From Leifsonia tongyongensis (GTDB taxonomy: Bacteria > Actinomycetota > Actinomycetes > Actinomycetales > Microbacteriaceae): DNA of 64,000 nucleotides. Under the pieces are notes generated by a model. The model made no database searches and had not been told where the DNA came from. It worked only from the letters and a program-made list of their open reading frames with translations. Below are positions 47,390-56,299 of this stretch, in pieces. The translations under genes and the position numbers were made by a program. The DNA lies in the NCBI RefSeq assembly GCF_010686705.1, contig NZ_JAAGWY010000001.1:1302001-1366000 (forward strand), given 5' to 3'. How positions within the stretch are numbered: position 1 is the stretch's first letter; every line of letters begins with the position of its first letter.

Positions 47390-50014
47390 TTACGTAGTTG
47401 AGCCGTCGGAGTGCGTTCGGACGGTGATCCGGTCGAGCGACAACACGAATTCCTTCACCTCATGCCGGTTCTTGGCCCCGATCTTCCGGGCTATGCGTTG
47501 GACGTGGCTCTCCACCGTTCGGATGCTGAGCACGAGTTGCCCGGCGATCTCCCGGTTCGTCTGCCCGATCGAAACCAGCCGGCCGATCTCCAGTTCGCGT
47601 TCCGTGAGCCGGATCGGCGTCGCAAGGAAGCGGCTGGCGTCGTACTCGTGGCTGTCCAGGGCGTCGAGGAAGGCCGCGCCCTCCGCTCGCACCGCTCGCG
47701 CCTCGCCCGTGCGCCCTGCGCGCCTCAGCCATCTCTCCGCGAGCTGGAAGGCACTGATCGCGTGACCAGGGCGGCCGGTCTTCGCGAGCCGCGGGATCAC
47801 ATCCATCAGTGCATCCGGGTCGCGGGCCAGCTCGGCCTCGAGGTACTGGCGATGCGCGCCGATGAAGTCGCCCCCCACCTGTGCGGCTCGCTTGACGGCT
47901 TGAGCGAGGCGGGTCCGGTCGGGCTCGATCTCGAGGGCGACGAGGTAGCCCGTGCACGCGGCGAACTTCGCGCCGCGCTTCCACAGTGCGTCGGATGCGC
48001 TCCAGAGCTCCGAAGCGCCCGCATCCGAGCGCCCGCTGGAGGTCTCGAGCTGCGCGATCGCCCAGGAGCGCGACTGGCCGGGCAGCGGTCCGTCCGGGAT
48101 GCGGAGAGCCTGCAGCTCCTGCAGGTACCGTTCGGCGAGAGTGCCGTGCCCGCGCCGTGCCGCCACGACGGCCGCGATGTTGAGAAGCGCCAGGTGCGTG
48201 CCCAGCCGGAGCGGGGACGGATCCCCCGCCGCGAAGACCGTCGCGAGCATGGTCTCGGCACTGTCGTAGTTCCCTTGCAGCGCGAGGCACAGAGCCATGA
48301 CCCAGGCGTGCGTCCGGGCCGATCCGATGTCGAGGGTCGCGCGCGCTTCGTCGAAGCCACGCCGCGACCAGGCGAGTGCTGCGGCGTGATCGCCTTCGCC
48401 CAGCAGGAGGAGGCCGTAGAGAAGGCCGGTGTGCGCGCCGGCCAGGGAGCGATCCCCGGAGCGGATGCGTTCGAAGACGCGTCGCGCGTTGACGAACCTG
48501 CCGAGACCGATGAGAACGCCGAATTGCGCCTCCCAGAGCGCGATCTTCACGGAGTCGGGAAGATCGTCCCGCACGTCGAGTCGCCCGGCCCAGTCAGCCG
48601 GAAGCTTGCGCAGGTCCACTTCCAGGGTGACTGCCGCCGCATCCGCGATTCCGCCGAAGGTACGGTGCAGGCGGGCTGTCGTGGCGAGCTCCTCGACGGC
48701 TCCGTCGAGGTCGTCGTGCACGTAGGCGCGCCACTGCGCGCGCAGTACGGCGAGCCGTACGAGGTCGCTCTCGTCGGCATCCGGATCGGCGGTCGGTTCG
48801 GTCCCGAGCACCTCCTCGATGCGATCGCGGGACTGGCCGGTGTTGAGGAGCGCCTCTACGTAGGCGATGGCAGTGGCGGCGGAAGGCGTGCGGTTCCACT
48901 CGGCGCGGGTGATCATCCGCCGCGTTCGGGCGTGCTCCTGAAGCAGCCGGGCGAAGATCGCGTCCGAGTCGGCCACGTTGTCGCGAGGCGCGCCGAGGCC
49001 GGCGAGGATCGCATCGACCGAATCCGTCGTTCCGAGTCGTTCGACGATCCGTTCGGTGAGGCGGATGCGCCGGGCCGTGAGAGGCGTATGGCGGAAGTAC
49101 TCGACGAGGAGTGGTGGGACGACGGTGGCGAGCAGGCGGCGCCCCGAGGCGTAGAACCGGATCAGCGACCGCTCTTCGAGTTCTTCGAGCGTCTCCCATC
49201 CGATGAGCTGGCGGATGGTCTCGGTGTCGCTCGCCCCGACGAGCGCGATCGTCTCGATCGCATCCCTCGCCGTCGTGTCGAGGCTCTCGAGATGCGCTTC
49301 CAGCACTCCGCGGAGGCCGGGGCTCCACAGGTCGCGGGTCGCGGTCCAGACCCCGTCCACGTCCTCCATCCGGTACTCCCGGACCGCCGAATCGATGACG
49401 CTGAGCGCGAGGCCCGGGACGCCCCCGGACTTCGCGTAGATCCGGCTCATCGTGCCCGAGTCGACCGGGCCCCCCAGGTGATCGCTCACGACCTGTTCCA
49501 GCTCGTCGTACTTGAGCGGCGACATGTCGATGACAACCGACGGTTCGAGCGCCGATGCGGGCAGCCCGCTCGGGGTGTGGCGGGCGCGCAGCCCGTGCAG
49601 CCGCGAGATCGCGATCGGGATTCCGTAGCGGCGGCGCACCGACTCGGCGATCCCCCACGACGTTTCGTCCAGGTCATCCCAGTCGTCGAGGAACAGCACC
49701 GACCGGCTGGATTTGAGCGCGTTCGTGAGTGCATCCGCGGCTCTCGGGATGGAGGCGCTGCGAAGGTCGACCGGGACTCCGATCCCCGCGATGTGCAAGA
49801 CGGCCAGCGGATGCGGGCGAAGGGACGCGACGCCGCGAACGACGACGACCGTCCATTCGGCCTCCTCGAGCCGCGCGCGGAACTCGCGGAGGAAGGCGCT
49901 GCGCCCGCTGCCGCGCCCTCCGACCACGTCGATGCTGGCCCCCGACGCGATCAACTCCATGGCCATGGCCAGACTGTTCTCGCGCCCGATCAGCGGATGG
50001 TTCCTCTTGCGCAC
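47390..50014 (-). CDS. Large ATP-binding LuxR-type regulator (LAL/MalT-like)
   Basis: An 874-residue regulator from a GTG at 50014. The N-terminal NTPase carries Walker A GGRGSGRS (32-39) and Walker B SVLFLDDWDD (105-114); the middle (about 330-790) is a helical, TPR-like repeat region; the C-terminus (about 805-865) is a LuxR helix-turn-helix (LTERELEIGRLVSIGQTNRE, then SIRTVESHVQRIARKIGAKN). LAL proteins activate catabolic or secondary-metabolism genes in response to a ligand. Adjacent genes do not reveal its target; the divergent ABC exporter is a candidate. Confidence 0.92.
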   Translation of the reverse strand: MRKRNHPLIGRENSLAMAMELIASGASIDVVGGRGSGRSAFLREFRARLEEAEWTVVVVRGVASLRPHPLAVLHIAGIGVPVDLRSASIPRAADALTNALKSSRSVLFLDDWDDLDETSWGIAESVRRRYGIPIAISRLHGLRARHTPSGLPASALEPSVVIDMSPLKYDELEQVVSDHLGGPVDSGTMSRIYAKSGGVPGLALSVIDSAVREYRMEDVDGVWTATRDLWSPGLRGVLEAHLESLDTTARDAIETIALVGASDTETIRQLIGWETLEELEERSLIRFYASGRRLLATVVPPLLVEYFRHTPLTARRIRLTERIVERLGTTDSVDAILAGLGAPRDNVADSDAIFARLLQEHARTRRMITRAEWNRTPSAATAIAYVEALLNTGQSRDRIEEVLGTEPTADPDADESDLVRLAVLRAQWRAYVHDDLDGAVEELATTARLHRTFGGIADAAAVTLEVDLRKLPADWAGRLDVRDDLPDSVKIALWEAQFGVLIGLGRFVNARRVFERIRSGDRSLAGAHTGLLYGLLLLGEGDHAAALAWSRRGFDEARATLDIGSARTHAWVMALCLALQGNYDSAETMLATVFAAGDPSPLRLGTHLALLNIAAVVAARRGHGTLAERYLQELQALRIPDGPLPGQSRSWAIAQLETSSGRSDAGASELWSASDALWKRGAKFAACTGYLVALEIEPDRTRLAQAVKRAAQVGGDFIGAHRQYLEAELARDPDALMDVIPRLAKTGRPGHAISAFQLAERWLRRAGRTGEARAVRAEGAAFLDALDSHEYDASRFLATPIRLTERELEIGRLVSIGQTNREIAGQLVLSIRTVESHVQRIARKIGAKNRHEVKEFVLSLDRITVRTHSDGSTT

Positions 50015-50247
50015 AGTCGATCCCTAACACCAAACGCAACCGTCCCGTCCCGGGGGCGCAACAGGGCGCCGGGGGAGGGGGTTACTCGTCTGCGCGCATC
50101 GTGTGCAGTCCCGTGCGGGTCTGCTGCGGATGCGCCTGAGCAGCGATCATGGAGTACGAGCGACCGGACTTCGGGGTGCAGCGGCAGCGTCCCGACTTTA
50201 CCAAACGGGATGCGCGATGCGCAGATCATGAGAATCGCGTTAGGAAG

Positions 50248-50277
50248 ATTCACAAATTTGTGAATTCGGCGTATCGT
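50248..50277 (+). promoter_or_regulatory. Promoter and 18-base palindromic operator of the ABC exporter
   Basis: ATTCACAAATTTGTGAAT (50248-50265) is a perfect palindrome. Its start supplies a -35-like TTCACA (50249-50254), 17 bases before TATCGT (50272-50277), which is seven bases from the ATG at 50285. A repressor bound here would cover the -35. The MarR-like gene at the operon's end is the obvious candidate. Confidence 0.72.
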
Positions 50278-50284
50278 CAGAAGT

Positions 50285-51265
50285 ATGAACACTGTGATTG
50301 AGACCTCAGGTCTCGAGAAGCGCTTCGGCCGCGTTCGCGCCCTCGACGGGCTCGACCTGTCGGTGACGGCGGGCGAAGTGCATGGCTTCCTGGGCCCGAA
50401 CGGCGCCGGGAAGTCCACGACCATCCGCGTCCTCCTCGGCCTCGCGAAAGCGAGCGGCGGATCCGCGACCGTGTTCGGTCGCGACCCCTGGAAGGACGCC
50501 GTCGACCTCCACCGCCAGATCGCGTACGTCCCCGGCGATGTCAGCATCTGGCCGAACCTGACCGGCGGCGAAGCGATCGACCTTCTCAGCCGGCTGCGTG
50601 GCGGAACCGTCGACCACGCCGTGTATGCCCAGCGCAAGGCGCGTCTGATCGACGTCTTCCAGCTCGATCCCCGAAAGAAGGGTCGGGCGTACTCGAAAGG
50701 CAACCGGCAGAAGGTGGCCCTGGTCGCCGCGTTCGCGACGCCGGCCGACCTCTACATCCTCGACGAGCCCACGAGCGGCCTCGATCCACTGATGGAGGCG
50801 ACGTTCAACGCCGAGATCGCCCGGGTGTCGCGCGACGGCGCCACCGTTCTGCTGTCGAGCCACATCCTGTCGGAGGTGGAAGAGCTGTGCGACCGGGTGA
50901 CGATCATCCGCGCGGGCAAGACGGTCGAAACGGGGACGCTCGCTGAGATGCGGCACCTGACCCGGACCGAGATCTCGTTCGCGGCCGACGGCGTCACCGA
51001 TGCCGATCTCGCCCGCATCCCCGAAGCGCATGACGTCATCACCAACAACGGCCGCGTGCGGTTCACCGCAGACAGCGACAAACTGCCCGGTGTGCTCAAC
51101 GCGCTCGCCGCGATCGACGCCAAGAGCCTGACGGTCGCACCGCCTTCCCTCGAGGAGCTCTTCCTGCGCCACTACGGCGACCAGCTCGCGTCCGAAGAGT
51201 CGGCCGGCGTTCCGGATGCGGCTCGCGACACCGGCAAGACCGGCACGGAGGCGACGCGGCGATGA
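50285..51265 (+). CDS. ABC exporter ATP-binding protein
   Basis: A 326-residue ATPase of the drug/antibiotic-export type. Walker A GPNGAGKST is at about 39-47, a degenerate signature YSKGNRQKV at about 138-146 (Lys in place of the second Gly, seen in this subgroup), and Walker B LYILDEPTSGLD near 157-168. The C-terminal regulatory segment ends with SLEELFLRHYG, typical of the polyketide-exporter ATPases. The stop overlaps the permease start by four bases. Confidence 0.93.
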   Translation: MNTVIETSGLEKRFGRVRALDGLDLSVTAGEVHGFLGPNGAGKSTTIRVLLGLAKASGGSATVFGRDPWKDAVDLHRQIAYVPGDVSIWPNLTGGEAIDLLSRLRGGTVDHAVYAQRKARLIDVFQLDPRKKGRAYSKGNRQKVALVAAFATPADLYILDEPTSGLDPLMEATFNAEIARVSRDGATVLLSSHILSEVEELCDRVTIIRAGKTVETGTLAEMRHLTRTEISFAADGVTDADLARIPEAHDVITNNGRVRFTADSDKLPGVLNALAAIDAKSLTVAPPSLEELFLRHYGDQLASEESAGVPDAARDTGKTGTEATRR

Positions 51266-52890
51266 AGACTTTCGGTGTGCTGCTGCGCCAGCGTCTGCGT
51301 CGCGACCGTTGGCAGCTCGTCATCTGGGTGCTCGTCATCGGCCTGCTCGCGCTCTTCTCCGAGGCCTCGCTCAAGAACACGTACGGGACCGCCGCGAGTC
51401 GCCTCGAGGTGATGCACCTCGCAATCGCCAACCCGGCGATCGTCGTTATTCGTGGACTCCCGCAGGGGACTACCCTCGCTGCGCTCACGTTCTTCGAGAT
51501 CTACACCTTCCTCGCCCTCCTCGCCGGCCTCATGAGCACGTTCCTCGCGGTGAGGCACACGCGCGCAGAGGAGGAGTCCGGCCGCGCCGAACTCCTCGCA
51601 GCGACGGAGGCCGCACGCATCACGCCCACGGTCGCGACGATCGCGCACGGGGTGATCGCGAACATCCTCGTCGCCCTCGCACTCGGGCTCGCCTTCATCG
51701 CGGGCGGTCTCCCCGCTTACGGCTCGTTCGTCGCGGGTGCCGCCGTCGGTGGCGCCGGCATCGCATTCCTCGCGGTCGGGCTGTTCACTTCGCAGCTGAT
51801 GTCCACTTCGCGCGGGGCGAACGGTCTCGCCGCCGCGATCGTGGTGCTCGCCTATTTCGTCCGCGGAATCGGTGACTCGATCGGGACGGTGAAGCCTGAC
51901 GGTGTCCACATGACCAGCGGCTGGCCGACCTGGCTGTCGCCGATCGGCTGGGGCGAACAGATGGATGCGTGGGGCAGCGACAACTGGTGGCCCCTCCTGC
52001 TCGACCTCGCTTTCGCAGCCGCCGTGGTCGCGGTCGTCTTCGTCCTCCAGTCGCAGCGTGACACGGGCGCGAGCCTCCTCGCCGAACGTTCGGGGCGTGC
52101 GGATGCGGGACGCGCCCTGAATGGTCCGCTCGGCCTGGCGTGGCGGCTGCAGTGGCCGACGGTCTTGGGCTGGGCGGCCGGTGGCGCTGCCACCGGTGTT
52201 CTCGCGGGCTCGCTCGGGAGCATCCTCAGTTCATCGATCTCGAACGACCCCACTCTCGCGTCGATGCGCAAGGCCCTCGCCGGGATCGGCTCAGGCGGGA
52301 GCGGCTCGCTCACCCAGATCTTCATCTCCGCGATCTTCGCCATAGTCGGGGTGCTCTCTGCAGCCTGCGCGACCCAAGTTGTCGTGCGCCTGAGGCAGGA
52401 GGAGGCCGGGGGAACAGCGGAGGTACTGCTCGCTACGCCGCTCTCCCGGGTGCGCTGGCTGCTGGAGTTCATGCTCGTCGGACTGATCGCCGTCGTGATC
52501 GTTCTCGCGGCCGCGGGGCTCGCCTCGGGCCTGAGTGCGGTCGCCGCGGGAGACCCCTCGTCGATGATCGGCAATTCCTTTGCCGCGGCCGCGGCGCAAT
52601 TGCCGGTCTCGCTCATCTACCTGGGCGTCCTGTCGCTCGTGTTCGTCGTCCTGCCGAACTGGTCGATCGTGATCGCGTGGGCGACACTCGGTCTCGGCGC
52701 GTTCATCGGCATCTTCGGTGCGTTCGTCGGCATCCCTGACTGGATCCACCAGCTCTCGCCGTTCACCCACACTCCGGTCGTGACGGGGACCGTCGACTGG
52801 TCGGGAGGCATCTGGATGATCGCCATCGCGATCGTGGCCACGCTGGCCGCGGCAGCCCTCATCCGGAGACGGGACTTCGCCATCGCGTGA
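51262..52890 (+). CDS. ABC exporter permease (polyketide-antibiotic exporter type)
   Basis: A 542-residue membrane protein with about twelve hydrophobic segments in two halves (first starting near residue 15, second near residue 300), each preceded by a RHTRAEEESGRAELLAAT-like amphipathic motif (about 94-111; second copy VRLRQEEAGGTAEVLLATPL near 376-395). This duplicated build is typical of exporters first linked to polyketide or ionophore resistance. It works with the ATPase just upstream; the natural substrate is unknown. Confidence 0.9.
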   Translation: MKTFGVLLRQRLRRDRWQLVIWVLVIGLLALFSEASLKNTYGTAASRLEVMHLAIANPAIVVIRGLPQGTTLAALTFFEIYTFLALLAGLMSTFLAVRHTRAEEESGRAELLAATEAARITPTVATIAHGVIANILVALALGLAFIAGGLPAYGSFVAGAAVGGAGIAFLAVGLFTSQLMSTSRGANGLAAAIVVLAYFVRGIGDSIGTVKPDGVHMTSGWPTWLSPIGWGEQMDAWGSDNWWPLLLDLAFAAAVVAVVFVLQSQRDTGASLLAERSGRADAGRALNGPLGLAWRLQWPTVLGWAAGGAATGVLAGSLGSILSSSISNDPTLASMRKALAGIGSGGSGSLTQIFISAIFAIVGVLSAACATQVVVRLRQEEAGGTAEVLLATPLSRVRWLLEFMLVGLIAVVIVLAAAGLASGLSAVAAGDPSSMIGNSFAAAAAQLPVSLIYLGVLSLVFVVLPNWSIVIAWATLGLGAFIGIFGAFVGIPDWIHQLSPFTHTPVVTGTVDWSGGIWMIAIAIVATLAAAALIRRRDFAIA

Positions 52891-52925
52891 AGGCGGCCCA
52901 CGGTGACCACGAGAGGAGAGCCAGG

Positions 52926-53399
52926 ATGGCCACGGACGAGCAGGCCCTGCATGACGTCGTCGAGCACACCGCCGCGATTCTGACGGCCGCGGGGTTCCCC
53001 AAGCAGCCGGCTCGCGTGCTCATGGCGCTGACCGTGTCGACCACCGGGGGGCTGACCGCGCAGGAGCTGTCCGAACAGCTGGGGGTGAGCGCGGCCGCGA
53101 TCTCGGGAGCGGTCCGTTACCTCCAGACCATCGGCATCGTCCGACGCCTGTCGCAAACCGGGAGTCGACGCGACCGCTACGAACTCCCCGAGAACGCCTG
53201 GTACACGGCGCTCACGTCGGAGAGCCCGATCTACGGTGTGCTGGCTGCGCAGGCGGATGCGGGGGTGGCGGCGATCGACGACCCATCATCCGTCGCCACG
53301 GCGCGCCTGACCGAGATGGCGCGGTTCTACCGGTTCCTCGAGACCCGGATGCCGCAGTTGCTCATCGAGTGGGAGGCGGTGCGCAACCGCATCGACTGA
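52926..53399 (+). CDS. MarR/GbsR-type winged-helix regulator
   Basis: A 157-residue regulator. ATG 52926 has an AGGAG site and is preferred to a GTG (52887) that overlaps the permease stop. The winged helix spans about 30-95 (LMALTVSTTGGLTAQELSEQ, then VSAAAISGAVRYLQTIGIVR), with flanking dimerisation helices. Regulator genes of this kind at the end of exporter operons usually repress the operon; the palindrome at 50248-50265 is the expected site. Confidence 0.87.
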   Translation: MATDEQALHDVVEHTAAILTAAGFPKQPARVLMALTVSTTGGLTAQELSEQLGVSAAAISGAVRYLQTIGIVRRLSQTGSRRDRYELPENAWYTALTSESPIYGVLAAQADAGVAAIDDPSSVATARLTEMARFYRFLETRMPQLLIEWEAVRNRID

Positions 53400-53434
53400 T
53401 GCTTCGGGAGCGGCTACGTCGTCCACCGTCGCCA

Positions 53435-53478
53435 TTCCGGTCGAGAGTGCCTCGTAGAACGGGCACACTCGACCGGAA
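53435..53478. terminator. Bidirectional hairpin between marR and DUF805 genes
   Basis: TTCCGGTCGAGAGTGCC (53435-53451) pairs with 53462-53478 with one mismatch around a 10-base loop, between convergent stop codons. Confidence 0.8.
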
Positions 53479-53494
53479 CGGCAACACTCGCGGT

Positions 53495-54109
53495 CTAGAC
53501 CGCCGGCGGTGCGGGCGGCGCAGCGGGCGGGTAGGCCGCGGGCGGCGTGGCGTACGTCCGGGGCCGGTCGAACCGAGCGCCCTGCGGGTTGGAAGGCAGG
53601 GCGAGCAGCACCAGCAGGATGATGATGCCTGCGAACGGGATGAGCGACAGGAAGAAGAACGGCCCCGCCAGGTTGGCGTCGTGCAGTCGCCGCCACGTGA
53701 TCGCGAGCCACGGGACGATCGTCGCAAGCCAGACGAGGCCGCTCAGAGAGGCGAAGAGCCAGTACCCGGGCGTGAAGTGGAACTCGCCGTTCCGGTACAT
53801 GGCCGCGCCCATGTTCCCCGTGGCGTTCCCGATGATGTTGATCACGAACTCGATCGCCACCCACGCGAGCACCCACCACCACAGCTCGCTGCGGCTGGCG
53901 CGACCGGTGAAGTCGGCGTACTTGCGGAAGAACCGCTGGAACGCGACGCCGAACGAGGCGCCGTAATACGGGGCCCAGTCGGGGACCGGAGCGCCGGGCT
54001 GCTGGTACGGCTGACCCATCGGCTGCATGGGCGGCGGCGGTGGAGGCGGGGGCGGAGCCGAGGGGGGACCGCCGGCCGGTGGCTGGTACGGAGGCTGCTG
54101 CGAAGACAT
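53495..54109 (-). CDS. DUF805-domain membrane protein with Pro-rich N-terminus
   Basis: A 204-residue protein with an AAGGAG site before ATG 54109. The first 48 residues are Pro/Gln-rich with a nine-proline run; residues about 55-175 are the DUF805 domain with the expected FTGRASRSELWWW near 67-79 and WRRLHDANLAGPFF near 138-151, and four membrane helices. A Pro-Ala tail ends it. Function of DUF805 is unknown; these proteins are common in actinobacteria. Confidence 0.88.
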   Translation of the reverse strand: MSSQQPPYQPPAGGPPSAPPPPPPPPPMQPMGQPYQQPGAPVPDWAPYYGASFGVAFQRFFRKYADFTGRASRSELWWWVLAWVAIEFVINIIGNATGNMGAAMYRNGEFHFTPGYWLFASLSGLVWLATIVPWLAITWRRLHDANLAGPFFFLSLIPFAGIIILLVLLALPSNPQGARFDRPRTYATPPAAYPPAAPPAPPAV

Positions 54110-54235
54110 TCGATGCTCCTTGTTGATCGGTGAACGATCTGTCGAACCTAGTCAACCTCCCGAAGGCCCGGGATGTCATCATTTCAGCGGCGATGTTTCG
54201 TCCACAGTCCATCGCACGCGACCCCGGCGACACCA

Positions 54236-54241
54236 TAGGCT
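54236..54241 (+). promoter_or_regulatory. -10 box of the M13 peptidase gene
   Basis: TAGGCT ends six bases before ATG 54248; leaderless arrangement. Confidence 0.6.
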
Positions 54242-54247
54242 GGTCGA

Positions 54248-56242
54248 ATGACTGACGCGGCGCCTGCATCCGGCATCAAGCTCGACGAAATCGACCCCGC
54301 CATCCGCCCTCAGGACGACCTCTTCCGGCATGTCAACGGAAAGTGGCTCGCCCGCACCGAGATCCCGGCCGACAAAGCGCGATACGGGTCCTTCCTGATC
54401 CTCCGCGAAGAGGCCGAAGCAGCCGTGCGCGAGATCATCGAAGGTGCGACGGATGCGCCTGAGGGTACCGAGGAACGCAAGTTCGGCGATGTGTACACGA
54501 GCTTCATGGATGAGGATCGCATCGAGGAACGCGGCGCCACCCCGATCGCGTCGCAGCTCGCCCTCGCGAGCGATGTCAGCAGCATCGCGGAGCTCCTCTC
54601 CACCGTCGGCCGGCTCGAGCGCCACGGGCTGAGCGGGTTCTACCAGCTGTTCGTCGACAACGACCCGGGCAACCCGGAACGCTATCTCGTGTTCGTCGAG
54701 CAGGCCGGTATCTCGCTTCCCGACGAGAGCTACTACCGCGAAGACAAGTTCGCCTCGGTGCGCACGGCGTACCTGACCCACATCCAGCGGATGTTCGAAC
54801 TCGCGGGCGTCGAGGACGCACCGGAGCGCGCGCAGCGGGTCTTCGAGCTCGAGACCGCGATCGCGTCGCACCACTGGGACAACGTGGCGTCGCGCGACAG
54901 CGAGAAGACGTACAACCTGTACTCGTGGGCCGACGCGGATGCGTTGTTCGCCCACGGTGACATCGGCAGCGGCGTCGCCGCAGGGGCCTCGCTCGACGAC
55001 TGGGAGAAGGCCCTCGGAGCCCCGGACGGCGCACTCGCCGAGGTCGTCCTGCGCCAGCCCAGCTTCACGAGCGGCGTCTCGTCGCTGCTGACGGAGGACC
55101 GCCTGGAGTCTTGGAAGGACTGGCTGGCCTGGCAGGTCATCCATGGTGCCGCGCCCTACCTCTCCGGCGACTTCGTCGAGGAGAACTTCGACTTCTACGG
55201 CCGCACCCTCACGGGCACGCCGCAGATCCGCGACCGCTGGAAGCGCGCAGTGTCGCTGGTCGAGGGTGCGATGGGCGAGGCCGTCGGTCGCATCTATGTT
55301 GAGAAGCACTTCCCCCCGGTGGCGAAGGAGAGCATGGATGTGCTGGTCGCCAACCTGATCGAGGCGTACCGGCAGAGCATCCGCACCCTCGAATGGATGG
55401 GCGAAGACACCCGCGACCGAGCACTCGACAAGCTGGACAAGTTCACGCCGAAGATCGGGTTCCCCGTGAAATGGCGCGACTACTCGAGCCTCGTGATCGA
55501 CCCGACGGACCTGCTCGGCAATGTGCGCGCCACGAGCCTGTTCGAGTTCAACCGCGAGCTGGGCAAGATCGGCAAGCCACTCGACCGCGACGAATGGTTC
55601 ATGACGCCGCAGACGATCAACGCGTACTACAACCCGGGCTTCAACGAGATCGTGTTCCCGGCGGCCATCCTCCAATACCCCTTCTTCGACGCCGCCCGCG
55701 ACGACGCCGCCAACTATGGGGCGATCGGCGCGGTCATCGGCCACGAGATCGGTCACGGCTTCGACGACCAGGGTTCCAAGTACGACGGCGACGGCCGCCT
55801 CACCGACTGGTGGACGAGCGCCGACCGCGCCGCGTTCGAGAAGCGCACCGCGTCTCTCATCGAGCAGTACAACGCCCTCGCACCGGCGCAGGTCCCGCAG
55901 CACCATGTCAACGGCGCGCTCACGATAGGCGAGAACATCGGCGACCTGGGCGGCCTCGCGATCGCGTGGAAGGCGTACCTGATCTCGCTCGACGGACAGG
56001 AGCCCCCGGTGATCGACGGGCTCACCGGCGCGCAGCGCTTCTTCCTGTCGTGGGCCCAGGCCTGGCAGGAGAAGGGACGCGACGAAGAGGTCATCAGGCT
56101 GCTCGCGATCGACCCGCATTCGCCGAACGAGTTCCGCTGCAACCAGATCGTCAGGAACATCACCGAGTTCTACGACACGTTCGCTGTGTCGGAGGGCGAT
56201 TCTCTCTGGCTGGACCCGTCGGAGCGCGTGTCGATCTGGTGA
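54248..56242 (+). CDS. pepO: M13-family zinc metallopeptidase, PepO-like
   Basis: A 664-residue peptidase. The zinc site is HEIGH (499-503, catalytic Glu500) with the third ligand Glu562 in GENIGDLGG; NAYYNP near 455-460 binds substrate backbone, and the C-terminal CxxIVRN-type end (FRCNQIVRN near 628-636) is conserved. No signal peptide, so unlike neprilysin it should be cytoplasmic, cleaving oligopeptides. The upstream gap contains a TAGGCT box at leaderless distance. Confidence 0.94.
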   Translation: MTDAAPASGIKLDEIDPAIRPQDDLFRHVNGKWLARTEIPADKARYGSFLILREEAEAAVREIIEGATDAPEGTEERKFGDVYTSFMDEDRIEERGATPIASQLALASDVSSIAELLSTVGRLERHGLSGFYQLFVDNDPGNPERYLVFVEQAGISLPDESYYREDKFASVRTAYLTHIQRMFELAGVEDAPERAQRVFELETAIASHHWDNVASRDSEKTYNLYSWADADALFAHGDIGSGVAAGASLDDWEKALGAPDGALAEVVLRQPSFTSGVSSLLTEDRLESWKDWLAWQVIHGAAPYLSGDFVEENFDFYGRTLTGTPQIRDRWKRAVSLVEGAMGEAVGRIYVEKHFPPVAKESMDVLVANLIEAYRQSIRTLEWMGEDTRDRALDKLDKFTPKIGFPVKWRDYSSLVIDPTDLLGNVRATSLFEFNRELGKIGKPLDRDEWFMTPQTINAYYNPGFNEIVFPAAILQYPFFDAARDDAANYGAIGAVIGHEIGHGFDDQGSKYDGDGRLTDWWTSADRAAFEKRTASLIEQYNALAPAQVPQHHVNGALTIGENIGDLGGLAIAWKAYLISLDGQEPPVIDGLTGAQRFFLSWAQAWQEKGRDEEVIRLLAIDPHSPNEFRCNQIVRNITEFYDTFAVSEGDSLWLDPSERVSIW

Positions 56243-56299
56243 TCTAATGGAAGACTGGGGACAGGCCGGGGGACCCCTCCAGACAAGGATTGAGAAGGA

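Noticed and set aside
52887-52925. GTG start of the MarR-like gene overlapping the permease stop
   Set aside because: No ribosome site precedes it, while ATG 52926 has AGGAG at good distance and the extension is not part of the fold.
56243-56299. tRNA or other RNA gene in short gaps
   Set aside because: No cloverleaf, TTC-loop or promoter-terminator pattern was visible in this or other gaps; I support no RNA gene in the window.
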